From Sporomusa sp. (GTDB lineage Bacteria; Bacillota_C; Negativicutes; Sporomusales; Sporomusaceae): a DNA stretch of 7,977 nt. Shown here in pieces: positions 1-4,937 of the stretch (positions within the stretch are counted from its first letter, which is position 1; each line of letters begins with the position of its first letter). The notes under the pieces were generated by a model. That model saw nothing but the letters and a program-made list of their open reading frames with translations, had not been told where the DNA came from and did not search any database. The stretch lies in contig JAQSXM010000136.1 in the NCBI GenBank assembly GCA_029256645.1, positions 1-7,977 on the forward strand, in the 5' to 3' direction. The position numbers and the translations under genes are program-made.

Positions 1-790
1 CCAACAAAAATCCCATCGCTCCCGCACTCGCTCCTAGTTTCTGAGTTACAAACACCGGCAGCAGCACGGTGTACGGCATTGCTGTCAGACTGATAATACC
101 AAGAAGTATCAGGATATTCCGCAGTGGCAGCTGTTTAAAAGTATATGCATAGCCTGCTTGAAACTGTTGAAGCATATTATCAGGCTGCTTCTCGTGTTGA
201 ATAACCCTCAGCCGTAAAGCACCAAGTGATAGTACCGAGATGAAATAACTGGCAACATTCAGCAGAAAACAGTAGCCTTCACCGATAACCGGGATAAGGA
301 CACCTGCTGCTGCCGGACCAAGCAGCCGTGCCATATTGTATGTAACTGAATTTAAAGCAATAGCATTTTGACGTTCGTCCTGGGTATCCATCATCTCTAC
401 TGAGATCGCATTACGGGCTGGTACATCAAAAGCAGTAATACTGCCAAGCAACAGACTTAAGGATAAGACATGTGCTATCTCCAGTCTGTTTTCGAGGGTA
501 AGCCAGGCCAATAAAGCAGCTTGAATCAGACTGAGCAGTTGCGTGACAACAAGGACATTGCGTTTGCTCCACCGGTCAATCCATACGCCGGCAAAGGGCG
601 CCAGAAAAAAGTTTGGAATCTGCCCCATAAAAGCGACTAATCCCAGCATGAAAGCTGAATCAGTCAGTCGATAAATCAGCCAGCTTAAGGCAATATTTTG
701 AATCCACGTTCCAATAATTGACAAACCCTGTCCGGTAAAAAAAATCTGGTAGTTTCGGTTATAGAGAGCCTTTAGCATATTCTTCAACAT
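1..790 (-). CDS. MFS transporter, EntS/DHA3-like exporter family (partial, C-terminus outside window)
   Basis: The minus-strand frame is open from the ATG at 790 to the window edge, about 263 residues, so the C-terminal part (probably 130-150 residues) is missing. The protein begins MLKNMLKALYNRNYQIFF, followed by alternating hydrophobic helices. Between helices 2 and 3 it carries the MFS signature motif A in the form GVWIDRWSKRNVL (about residues 60-72). The family acts in the cytoplasmic membrane as a proton-coupled exporter. The helix-1 region (GQGLSIIGTWIQNIALSWLIY) and the sequence around DVPARNAI resemble the PF05977/EntS-type exporters of siderophores, macrolides or other small molecules; this is family resemblance from memory, and the substrate cannot be told. 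An AGGAGGG ribosome binding site lies 8 nt before the ATG. The gene diverges from the thioesterase unit at 1006 with about 215 bp between them. Confidence 0.9.
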   Translation of the reverse strand, partial: MLKNMLKALYNRNYQIFFTGQGLSIIGTWIQNIALSWLIYRLTDSAFMLGLVAFMGQIPNFFLAPFAGVWIDRWSKRNVLVVTQLLSLIQAALLAWLTLENRLEIAHVLSLSLLLGSITAFDVPARNAISVEMMDTQDERQNAIALNSVTYNMARLLGPAAAGVLIPVIGEGYCFLLNVASYFISVLSLGALRLRVIQHEKQPDNMLQQFQAGYAYTFKQLPLRNILILLGIISLTAMPYTVLLPVFVTQKLGASAGAMGFLL

Positions 791-830
791 GTCAATTTCC
801 CTCCTGAGTCATACTATTCGCGGCAGCAAT

Positions 831-859
831 AGAATATCCTACCAGTACACCGGCAGCAA
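831..859 (-). promoter_or_regulatory. Candidate sigma-A promoter of the MFS gene
   Basis: Read on the minus strand, TTGCTG (854-859) is followed after exactly 17 bp by TATTCT (831-836), which gives a leader of about 34 nt before the ATG at 790. The nonamer CGGCAGCAA (plus strand) occurs at 821-829 and again at 851-859, overlapping the -35 and lying just downstream of the -10. It could be a regulator site or chance. No transcript data support the promoter. Confidence 0.4.
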
Positions 860-910
860 GATTCAAAATAACCGGGATCACTTCTCTCTTTTCTATATGC
901 AAATGCAAGT

Positions 911-938
911 TTGTGGTAAAATAATATCACAATATATT
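911..938 (+). promoter_or_regulatory. Weak candidate promoter for the thioesterase unit
   Basis: TTGTGG (911-916) and TATATT (933-938) are separated by 16 bp, upstream of the gene starting at 1006. The match is imperfect, and other AT-rich hexamers nearer the gene (for example TATTTA at 970-975) could serve instead. If this promoter is used, the palindrome at 977-990 lies in the transcribed leader. Confidence 0.3.
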
Positions 939-976
939 CCCTCGTGTGTTAAACCCATCACCTGAAAAATATTTAG

Positions 977-990
977 AATTGTATACAATT
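977..990. promoter_or_regulatory. 14-bp perfect palindrome AATTGTATACAATT, candidate operator
   Basis: The site is perfectly self-complementary and ends one base before the TAGAGGAGG ribosome binding site of the thioesterase gene. Its core TTGTATACAA fits the T-n-GT...AC-n-A half-site pattern known for the FadR/FCD branch of GntR repressors. The symmetry and position are seen directly; assignment to GntR is inference. No regulator gene lies in the window. Bound protein here would block initiation or early elongation. Confidence 0.5.
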
Positions 991-1005
991 TAGAGGAGGC
1001 AGAAT

Positions 1006-1434
1006 ATGACAGAGCAGCTTTTATTGCTAAAAAATCATTTACATAAACTCTACACCAAAAACCCGTTTGTACATTTGCTGGAGATGGAGATTATTGAACT
1101 AGAGCCAGGAATGGCGAAATTATCAATGCCGGTAACCAATAATAAACATACTAACCTATACAACATGGCCCATGGCGGTGCGTTAGCCTCGCTGGCAGAT
1201 ACCGCAATGGGAATGGCCTGCGCAACCACTGGAAAAAAGGTAGTAACACTAGATATGAATCTAAATTATATTCGCAGCGCCGAATGTCAGGAAGCCATCA
1301 TTGCTGTTGGTACGCTAATTCACAATGGTAACCAGACAATGGTTGCAGAGGCTGATATTTTTGATGGCACCCATAACCTGCTTGTAAAAACCAGAGCAAC
1401 CTTTTTCGTTACAGGAACATTCTTATCAGAATAG
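1006..1434 (+). CDS. PaaI-type hotdog-fold thioesterase
   Basis: A 142-residue single-domain protein, the usual length for the PaaI/YdiI group of acyl-CoA thioesterases. The diagnostic segment is N53-M-A-H56-G57-G58 followed by A-S-L-A-D65-T-A-M-G. The HGG loop begins the central hotdog helix, and the acidic residue (here D65) is the usual catalytic base. The C-terminal strands (VVTLDMNLNYIRSA, EAIIAVGTLIH, TMVAEADIFDG, LLVKTRATFFV) complete the hotdog sheet. Such enzymes act in the cytosol as tetramers and hydrolyse acyl- or aryl-CoA thioesters; the exact acyl group is not readable from sequence. AGGAGG lies about 7 nt before the ATG. The gene is followed 27 bp later by the unknown gene at 1462 with no terminator between them, so the two are probably co-transcribed. 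The palindrome at 977-990 may regulate both. Confidence 0.92.
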   Translation: MTEQLLLLKNHLHKLYTKNPFVHLLEMEIIELEPGMAKLSMPVTNNKHTNLYNMAHGGALASLADTAMGMACATTGKKVVTLDMNLNYIRSAECQEAIIAVGTLIHNGNQTMVAEADIFDGTHNLLVKTRATFFVTGTFLSE

Positions 1435-1461
1435 TAATCATAAATAAACAAGGGTGAGCAT

Positions 1462-2043
1462 ATGGACAATCAGAATTGGGCAGCATTATGGAGTATTCAA
1501 GCCCGGGCCTTCAGGATTCCCTATACACCATTTAGTCACAATTTTTGGGCTCTTGGCGCTCCCGGCGGCGAGGTTGTCGATCAGATTCATGGTTTGGCAT
1601 TCGATCCAAAAACAGGAACAACCAAAGCCATCGGCAATTCATTGCATTTTCTACGTGTTGTTCATGATCCCACCATTGTCTGGTCATTACAGCCAGATCA
1701 ACCTGCTGTACTATGTACTGCCGGACCTGAATCAGAAATTCGCGATCGTTGGCAGGCAGCTTTAAATTCGATTTTTGCCATCAATGCGTTGAACCTGCGT
1801 TATCCCAATCTGTGGCAGCATTTATACAAAAAGAATAGTAATACCATATTTAATACCCTCGGCCTGATTATTGGGGTTACTAAGCCGGCGAAGCTGCTCC
1901 CGGCATTAGCCCCCGGCATAAAGTTGGTGGTTTCACAGGATATTATTGATCTCTACCGCTATAAGCCAGTTTACAAAAAAAGCAGTCATTCCATTGATGC
2001 AGAACCTACAATCTCCAAGAGTTATATGGATTCTTTAGAATAA
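1462..2043 (+). CDS. Conserved-looking protein of unknown function (193 aa); possible permuted papain-like fold
   Basis: I cannot name this gene. It has a ribosome binding site (AGGGTG, 1451-1456), follows the thioesterase gene by 27 bp and is closed by a strong terminator, so it is very likely real. No signal peptide or convincing membrane helix is visible. Notable points are S25-H26-N27-F28-W29 leading into a predicted strand, a second histidine in Q41-I-H43-G44-L-A-F-D48, one cysteine (C85), an amphipathic helix around 90-111 (EIRDRWQAALNSIFAINALN), and K124-N125-S126-N127-T128 before a hydrophobic, glycine-rich stretch. A His early and an Asn-Cys-Asn or Asn-Ser-Asn late, before a helix, is the order seen in circularly permuted papain-like hydrolases. 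Phage and plasmid proteins with similar HNFW...HGLA...NSN segments come to mind, but only from memory. The tail (about 170-193) is polar and probably disordered. Confidence 0.85.
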   Translation: MDNQNWAALWSIQARAFRIPYTPFSHNFWALGAPGGEVVDQIHGLAFDPKTGTTKAIGNSLHFLRVVHDPTIVWSLQPDQPAVLCTAGPESEIRDRWQAALNSIFAINALNLRYPNLWQHLYKKNSNTIFNTLGLIIGVTKPAKLLPALAPGIKLVVSQDIIDLYRYKPVYKKSSHSIDAEPTISKSYMDSLE

Positions 2044-2050
2044 TAATTAT

Positions 2051-2080
2051 AAAAAACCACTTTACGGTGGTTTTTTTATT
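2051..2080 (+). terminator. Rho-independent terminator of the thioesterase/unknown unit
   Basis: AAAAAACCAC (2051-2060) pairs with GTGGTTTTTT (2067-2076) around a 6-nt loop and continues into a T-run, 7 nt after the stop codon at 2043. The A-tract on the other side makes it potentially bidirectional, but no minus-strand gene needs it. Confidence 0.85.
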
Positions 2081-2130
2081 TGTATATGACGCAACCTATC
2101 TCTAGTTGCTTATGAAATACTTTACAGTAC

Positions 2131-2136
2131 TGGAGG
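2131..2136 (+). promoter_or_regulatory. Shine-Dalgarno site that fixes the hydrolase start at ATG 2146
   Basis: TGGAGG ends 9 nt before ATG 2146, a normal spacing. The longest open frame would begin at TTG 2137, which directly abuts this site and could not be used with it. Confidence 0.8.
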
Positions 2137-2145
2137 TTGCTGCTA

Positions 2146-3111
2146 ATGGATATTGCCCTAAAAACGCACAAGCGCAAAGTCTACTATAATACCTTCGTCG
2201 TTCTTGCGTTCCTAATCCTCATTATTTTAAATTCTATCTTCATTCTTCTTGGCATAATACTCCATAATGGGCTCAGTGTAGTGAACACAAGGGTTGAATT
2301 TATGCATTATAATAATGTGCAGGCCCGGCTGAAACACGGAATAGAAACCAAAGGCTGGCAACCGGTCAGCCTTCATTCTCGTTTTGGCTATACTCTTGAA
2401 GGTACCTTTATCCCCAATCCAAAGCCTTCAAATAAAACCGTAATTTTTGTACATGGGATAGCGGCCACCCAGGCTATGGGTATGCACTATCTGGAGATGT
2501 ATCTTAACAGGGGATACAACCTGCTGATTTATGATTCCCGTGCCCACGGTGCAAGTGGCGGACCTTGCGTAACATGGGGTTATTATGAACAATATGATCT
2601 AGACCAGTGGGTCGACTTGCTCGAAGAAAAACAGCCTGGCGGCATCATCGGCATACATGGTGTGTCTCTGGGGGCGGCAACAGCAGTAATGCATGCAGCT
2701 CTGAATGAATCCTCAAAGCGTGTAAAATTCTATGTTGCTGATAGTGCTTATAGTGAACTATCAAAATTAATGGCTCAACAGCTTGTTAAACATACCCAGT
2801 CACAACATCCTCTATGGATTGATATCCTCTTGAAATATACCAGTCTGGCTGCCTATATTCAGTCTGACTTCTCCTACGAAACAATATCTCCTTTTGCCGC
2901 CGCAGCTCACATTACTACTCCCATTTTATATCTTCATGGCGAAACAGATGCAATTGTGCCTATGGAAATGAGCCGCGAATTATACAAAGCCACAAGCGGC
3001 TACCGGGAGCTCCACACATTTCCTGGCATCAAACACGGCAGAGCAGTTTTAGATAGCAAACAGGAGTACCAGGACGTAATTACAAAGTTTCTAACTGCGA
3101 TAGACCTTTAG
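2146..3111 (+). CDS. Membrane-anchored alpha/beta hydrolase
   Basis: A 321-residue protein from the ATG chosen by its ribosome binding site. Residues 1-12 are basic and about 16-39 form one hydrophobic helix without a lipobox or clear cleavage site, so it is probably an N-terminal membrane anchor with the catalytic domain outside. The domain (about 70-321) shows the full hydrolase set: oxyanion-loop F101-V-H103-G104, a YDSRAHGASGG segment (129-139), nucleophile elbow G172-V-S174-L-G176, acid D268 in HGETDAIVP, and H297 in GIKHGRAV. Architecture and length recall Bacillus YqkD-type proteins and BAAT/peptidase-S9-like esterases; the substrate (ester, amide or peptide) is not predictable. It follows the terminator at 2051-2080 and appears to be a single-gene unit. 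No good promoter or downstream terminator of its own was found, though the hairpin at 3183-3209 could stop it weakly. Confidence 0.9.
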   Translation: MDIALKTHKRKVYYNTFVVLAFLILIILNSIFILLGIILHNGLSVVNTRVEFMHYNNVQARLKHGIETKGWQPVSLHSRFGYTLEGTFIPNPKPSNKTVIFVHGIAATQAMGMHYLEMYLNRGYNLLIYDSRAHGASGGPCVTWGYYEQYDLDQWVDLLEEKQPGGIIGIHGVSLGAATAVMHAALNESSKRVKFYVADSAYSELSKLMAQQLVKHTQSQHPLWIDILLKYTSLAAYIQSDFSYETISPFAAAAHITTPILYLHGETDAIVPMEMSRELYKATSGYRELHTFPGIKHGRAVLDSKQEYQDVITKFLTAIDL

Positions 3112-3174
3112 CCTGATCACTATTAATCTGACAAAGATAACCTCAGAACATTACCATGAAATATATACTACTGT

Positions 3175-3209
3175 AAATAAAAAACTCCCCTGCTGAAAGC
3201 AGGGGAGTT
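3175..3209 (-). terminator. Rho-independent terminator of the zinc-ribbon gene
   Basis: A 12-bp perfect stem, AACTCCCCTGCT (3183-3194) with AGCAGGGGAGTT (3198-3209), has a 3-nt loop. Read on the minus strand it ends in TTTTTATTTAC, and it starts 7 nt after the stop codon. On the plus strand the following bases are not a T-run, so it mainly serves the minus gene. A second small inverted repeat (GATACT 3210-3215, AGTATC 3219-3224) overlaps the stop codon. Confidence 0.88.
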
Positions 3210-3216
3210 GATACTT

Positions 3217-3531
3217 TTAGTATCTGTTGTTGTTTTGAGTGAAGCAATCTCTGCAATATACAGGACGATCGCTGCTTGGACGGAAAGGTACTTGGGTTTG
3301 TACGCCACAAGCTGCACAAGTTACATTGTGCATTTCGCGTTGTTGGAAGTTATTGCTACGACCGCCGAAACCACCGCGGTTGTTGTTTTGTTGTTTGCGA
3401 GCTGCTCTGCAATCAGGGCAACGACCTGGTTCGTTGGTGAAACCTTTCTCTGCAAAGAAGTCTTGCTCAGATGCTGTGAATACGAATCCAGCACCACAGT
3501 CGCGGCAGGTTAAGTTTTTGTCTTGATTCAT
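3217..3531 (-). CDS. Double zinc-ribbon protein (zf-trcl plus CxxC-x17-CxxC) with RGG-like linker
   Basis: A 104-residue cytosolic protein with eight cysteines in four CxxC pairs. The first module has C9-x2-C12 and C38-x2-C41 around FVFTASEQDFFAEKGF, the pattern of the zf-trcl 'probable zinc-ribbon' family (PF13451). The second has C72-x2-C75, then exactly 17 residues, then C93-x2-C96, matching the CxxC-x17-CxxC family (TIGR04272 by memory), including VPF-P-DRPVYCRDC. Each module should bind one zinc ion. The linker (about 46-66) is rich in Asn, Gln, Gly and Arg with a central RGGFGGR, reminiscent of RGG boxes in RNA-binding proteins. The role is unknown; nucleic-acid binding is inference. 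The gene has AGGAGG 9 nt before its ATG, a near-consensus promoter, a long leader and its own terminator, so it is probably well expressed as a single-gene unit. Confidence 0.92.
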   Translation of the reverse strand: MNQDKNLTCRDCGAGFVFTASEQDFFAEKGFTNEPGRCPDCRAARKQQNNNRGGFGGRSNNFQQREMHNVTCAACGVQTQVPFRPSSDRPVYCRDCFTQNNNRY

Positions 3532-3643
3532 TATAAAATTCCTCCTATTAAGATTGTACCCGGATAGCTTTTCGTAAATTACTCACTGGGCTTCTCTTAA
3601 TGAGAAGGACTAATGATCAATTAACTGGGCCTTCAACTGGGTC
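3532..3643 (-). promoter_or_regulatory. Leader (5' UTR) of the zinc-ribbon gene, with hairpin and CCCAGT repeats
   Basis: From the predicted start near 3643 to the ATG there are about 110 nt, long for a small gene. In the minus sense it holds three CCCAGT copies (plus-strand ACTGGG at 3636-3641, 3624-3629 and 3585-3590). It also holds a hairpin CTTCTC-ATTAA-GAGAAG (3591-3607) lying between the second and third copies, next to the third. The ribosome binding site follows. A fourth ACTGGG lies upstream of the promoter at 3686-3691. It matches no riboswitch class I know. Confidence 0.45.
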
Positions 3644-3649
3644 TATTTC

Positions 3650-3718
3650 ATTATACTTCTATTCAAACTGAATGTAAAGGGCAAAACTGGGGTTTTTTTG
3701 TTATTTTTGTATTTTTTT
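3650..3718 (-). promoter_or_regulatory. Strong sigma-A promoter with phased A-tracts (UP-like) for the zinc-ribbon gene
   Basis: On the minus strand TTTACA (3673-3678) and a perfect TATAAT (3650-3655) are 17 bp apart. Upstream lie three A-tracts (T-tracts at 3693-3699, 3704-3708 and 3712-3718 on the plus strand), centred about 9-10 bp apart. That is in helical phase and in the region where UP elements and bent DNA aid RNA polymerase. Start of transcription is predicted near 3642-3643. Confidence 0.75.
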
Positions 3719-3748
3719 GATATGTATGTCCAACTAATGCACACTTTA

Positions 3749-4471
3749 TCAGAAAATACCATTAAATAAACTGAATGAATGCCTGACCTCATTGTACTGA
3801 AATAACTCGCTTACAGTGACAAACTCATAGCCACGTTCGCGAAGACGGTCAATGATAATGCCTAACGCTTTCGGTGTAGGTAACGGATACTGACCATCAT
3901 GCAGCAACACAATGCTGCCTGGTTTAATCTCTGTTACTACTTTATCAACAACGCTTGCCGTAGGCGGACAGCTCCAGTCCTTGGGGTCGATTGACCATAA
4001 AACAACAGCATAACCTCGCTGACGGGCGATCTCAATGACCTGGGTATTATAGAATCCTCCGGGTGGCCGGAATAATGTAGGCTTAGGTGCTAACGCCGTA
4101 ATGGCCTTCTCGGCTTTGTCAAATTCCTCTGCTATTTTTTGAGGACTTAGCTTAGGTAATGTTGGATGACTGTACGTATGAGCCCCAATTTCATGACCAT
4201 CAGCCACTTCCTGAGCGAGAAATTCCGGAAAACTCTCGACATTCTGTCCAAGAACAAAAAAGGTTGCCCTTACATGCTTTTCTCTTAAAACGTTCAGAAT
4301 CTCCGGTGTCGCCTTATAATTCGGTCCGTCATCAATCGTCAATGCCACGACTTTATGAGTAGTAGGAACCTTAGAAATTGTCTGCACATCCTCTGATAAA
4401 TGATTCTCCGCCACACCGGCCATAGCAACCATAAGTGTTATCGTGCCAACCATTAAATAGCGTCTTTTCAC
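3749..4471 (-). CDS. Secreted polysaccharide deacetylase (NodB domain, CE4)
   Basis: A 240-residue protein from the GTG at 4471. Residues 1-21 (MKRRYL, then a hydrophobic run to AGVA) form a signal peptide. The NodB domain follows with all five motifs: T-I-D47-D48-G-P (base and metal aspartates), H98-T-Y-S-H102 (zinc ligands), R135-P-P-G-G, D162-P-K-D165-W, and L189-L-H191-D192-G. Enzymes of this family remove N-acetyl groups from peptidoglycan, chitooligosaccharide or exopolysaccharide outside the cytoplasmic membrane. All catalytic residues are present, so it should be active. In spore formers several paralogues act in cortex or wall remodelling, but nothing here fixes which substrate is used. 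The ATG at 4489 gives a longer frame but has no ribosome binding site. No terminator separates it from the zinc-ribbon promoter downstream, so read-through is possible. Confidence 0.93.
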   Translation of the reverse strand: MKRRYLMVGTITLMVAMAGVAENHLSEDVQTISKVPTTHKVVALTIDDGPNYKATPEILNVLREKHVRATFFVLGQNVESFPEFLAQEVADGHEIGAHTYSHPTLPKLSPQKIAEEFDKAEKAITALAPKPTLFRPPGGFYNTQVIEIARQRGYAVVLWSIDPKDWSCPPTASVVDKVVTEIKPGSIVLLHDGQYPLPTPKALGIIIDRLRERGYEFVTVSELFQYNEVRHSFSLFNGIF

Positions 4472-4477
4472 AAAGAG

Positions 4478-4485
4478 CTCTCCTT
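4478..4485 (-). promoter_or_regulatory. Shine-Dalgarno site that fixes the deacetylase start at GTG 4471
   Basis: AAGGAGAG on the minus strand sits 6 nt before GTG 4471 and would lie inside the coding sequence if the upstream ATG (4489) were used. The bases before that ATG (CTCACATAA) are no ribosome binding site. The GTG start also yields a more typical signal peptide. Confidence 0.8.
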
Positions 4486-4489
4486 TCAT

Positions 4490-4745
4490 TTATGTGAGCC
4501 ATATCATTCACAATAGCACTCAATCAATTGCCTGTTTTACCCCGCGTATACTCTTTATGCTAAATATATGCCTGAAATAAAAAGATATATCTGCAGACAG
4601 CTATAATCCGTAACTTTAGAAAGGAAAGAACACAACAGCTTTATATATAAGAAAGCAATCTGCAAACACCCACAATAGAATGACCTGGCTGAGAAGATAT
4701 CACTGGTTAAATAAACAAGATTATTGATTAAATAGTTTCCACCAC
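4490..4745. other. AT-rich intergenic stretch without a recognisable gene
   Basis: This is the first part of a gap of more than 400 bp between the deacetylase and the ABC operon. It must hold the deacetylase promoter on the minus strand, but no hexamer pair is convincing. A long minus-strand open frame (4866 down to 4555) has a TTG start, no ribosome binding site and a hydrophobic, Leu/Tyr/Phe-rich composition typical of translated AT-rich DNA, so I do not call it. No RNA family was recognised. Confidence 0.6.
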
Positions 4746-4774
4746 TTGGACACCTGACCTCTAGTTTATATAAA
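4746..4774 (+). promoter_or_regulatory. Candidate sigma-A promoter of the ABC operon leader
   Basis: TTGGAC (4746-4751) is followed after 17 bp by TATAAA (4769-4774). Transcription would begin near 4781, about 157 nt before the first ABC gene and ahead of a strong terminator. Confidence 0.5.
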
Positions 4775-4780
4775 AATATT

Positions 4781-4903
4781 ACAAAATTAAATAATACTGC
4801 TTGATTTCTGGGTGATATGAATATATAATTATGAAATATCAGCAGTATATTGTAAAGGCTGAGCAAAGACGCTCAATCCAATCTGGATTGAGCGTCTTTT
4901 TTT
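4781..4903 (+). ncRNA. Candidate attenuator leader or small RNA before the amino-acid ABC operon
   Basis: There is no plus-strand gene between 4490 and the terminator at 4865-4903, yet the terminator points towards the ABC operon. Between promoter and terminator is an imperfect hairpin. ATACTGCT (4794-4801) pairs with AGCAGTAT (4841-4848), and the stem continues by GAT/ATC and TTC/GAA with small bulges. A competing 5-bp stem is possible, TGAGC (4860-4864) with GCTCA (4871-4875), and it would use up the left arm of the terminator. This is the layout of a transcription attenuator, but equally of a terminated RNA of about 120 nt. It lacks T-box or other riboswitch signatures known to me. Confidence 0.4.
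4865..4903 (+). terminator. Strong Rho-independent terminator upstream of the ABC operon
   Basis: Arms 4865-4880 and 4884-4899 are perfectly complementary over 16 bp (core GACGCTCAATCCA and its complement) with a 3-nt loop ATC. A run of eight T residues (4896-4903) overlaps and follows the right arm. It ends 34 nt before the ATPase start. Confidence 0.9.
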
Positions 4904-4920
4904 ACTACCAATTTTTACAA

Positions 4921-4930
4921 GGGAGGAGGA
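4921..4930 (+). promoter_or_regulatory. Long Shine-Dalgarno site deciding the TTG start of the ATPase
   Basis: GGGAGGAGGA has its GGAGG ending 8 nt before TTG 4938. The ATG at 4931 directly abuts the site, is in another frame and closes after four codons, so it is not the start of the ATPase. Confidence 0.8.
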
Positions 4931-4937
4931 ATGCTAC

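Noticed and set aside
1454..1765. 103-codon plus-strand frame overlapping the start of the unknown gene
   Set aside because: It begins before the ribosome-binding-site spacing fits and overlaps the 193-residue frame, which runs to a terminator. It reads as an out-of-frame shadow.
2137..2145. TTG 2137 as the start of the alpha/beta hydrolase
   Set aside because: It touches the Shine-Dalgarno site directly, while ATG 2146 has normal spacing.
3208..3526. Plus-strand open frames opposite the zinc-ribbon gene
   Set aside because: They are shadows of the minus-strand gene, whose four CxxC pairs, ribosome binding site, promoter and terminator settle the coding strand.
4159..4362. Short plus-strand frame inside the deacetylase gene
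   Set aside because: It lies opposite an intact NodB domain with all catalytic motifs and has no ribosome binding site.
4555..4866. 103-codon minus-strand open frame in the AT-rich gap
   Set aside because: It starts with TTG inside the terminator stem, has no ribosome binding site, and its composition (Leu, Tyr, Phe, Ile) is that of translated AT-rich non-coding DNA.
4931..4933. ATG at 4931 as the true start of the ABC ATPase
   Set aside because: It is out of frame with the ATPase and meets a stop after four codons.
4781..4937. T-box, SAM, lysine or glycine riboswitch in the ABC leader
   Set aside because: None of the conserved boxes (for example the T-box GGGTGGNACCGCG-like element) is present and the leader is too short for a T-box or lysine riboswitch.
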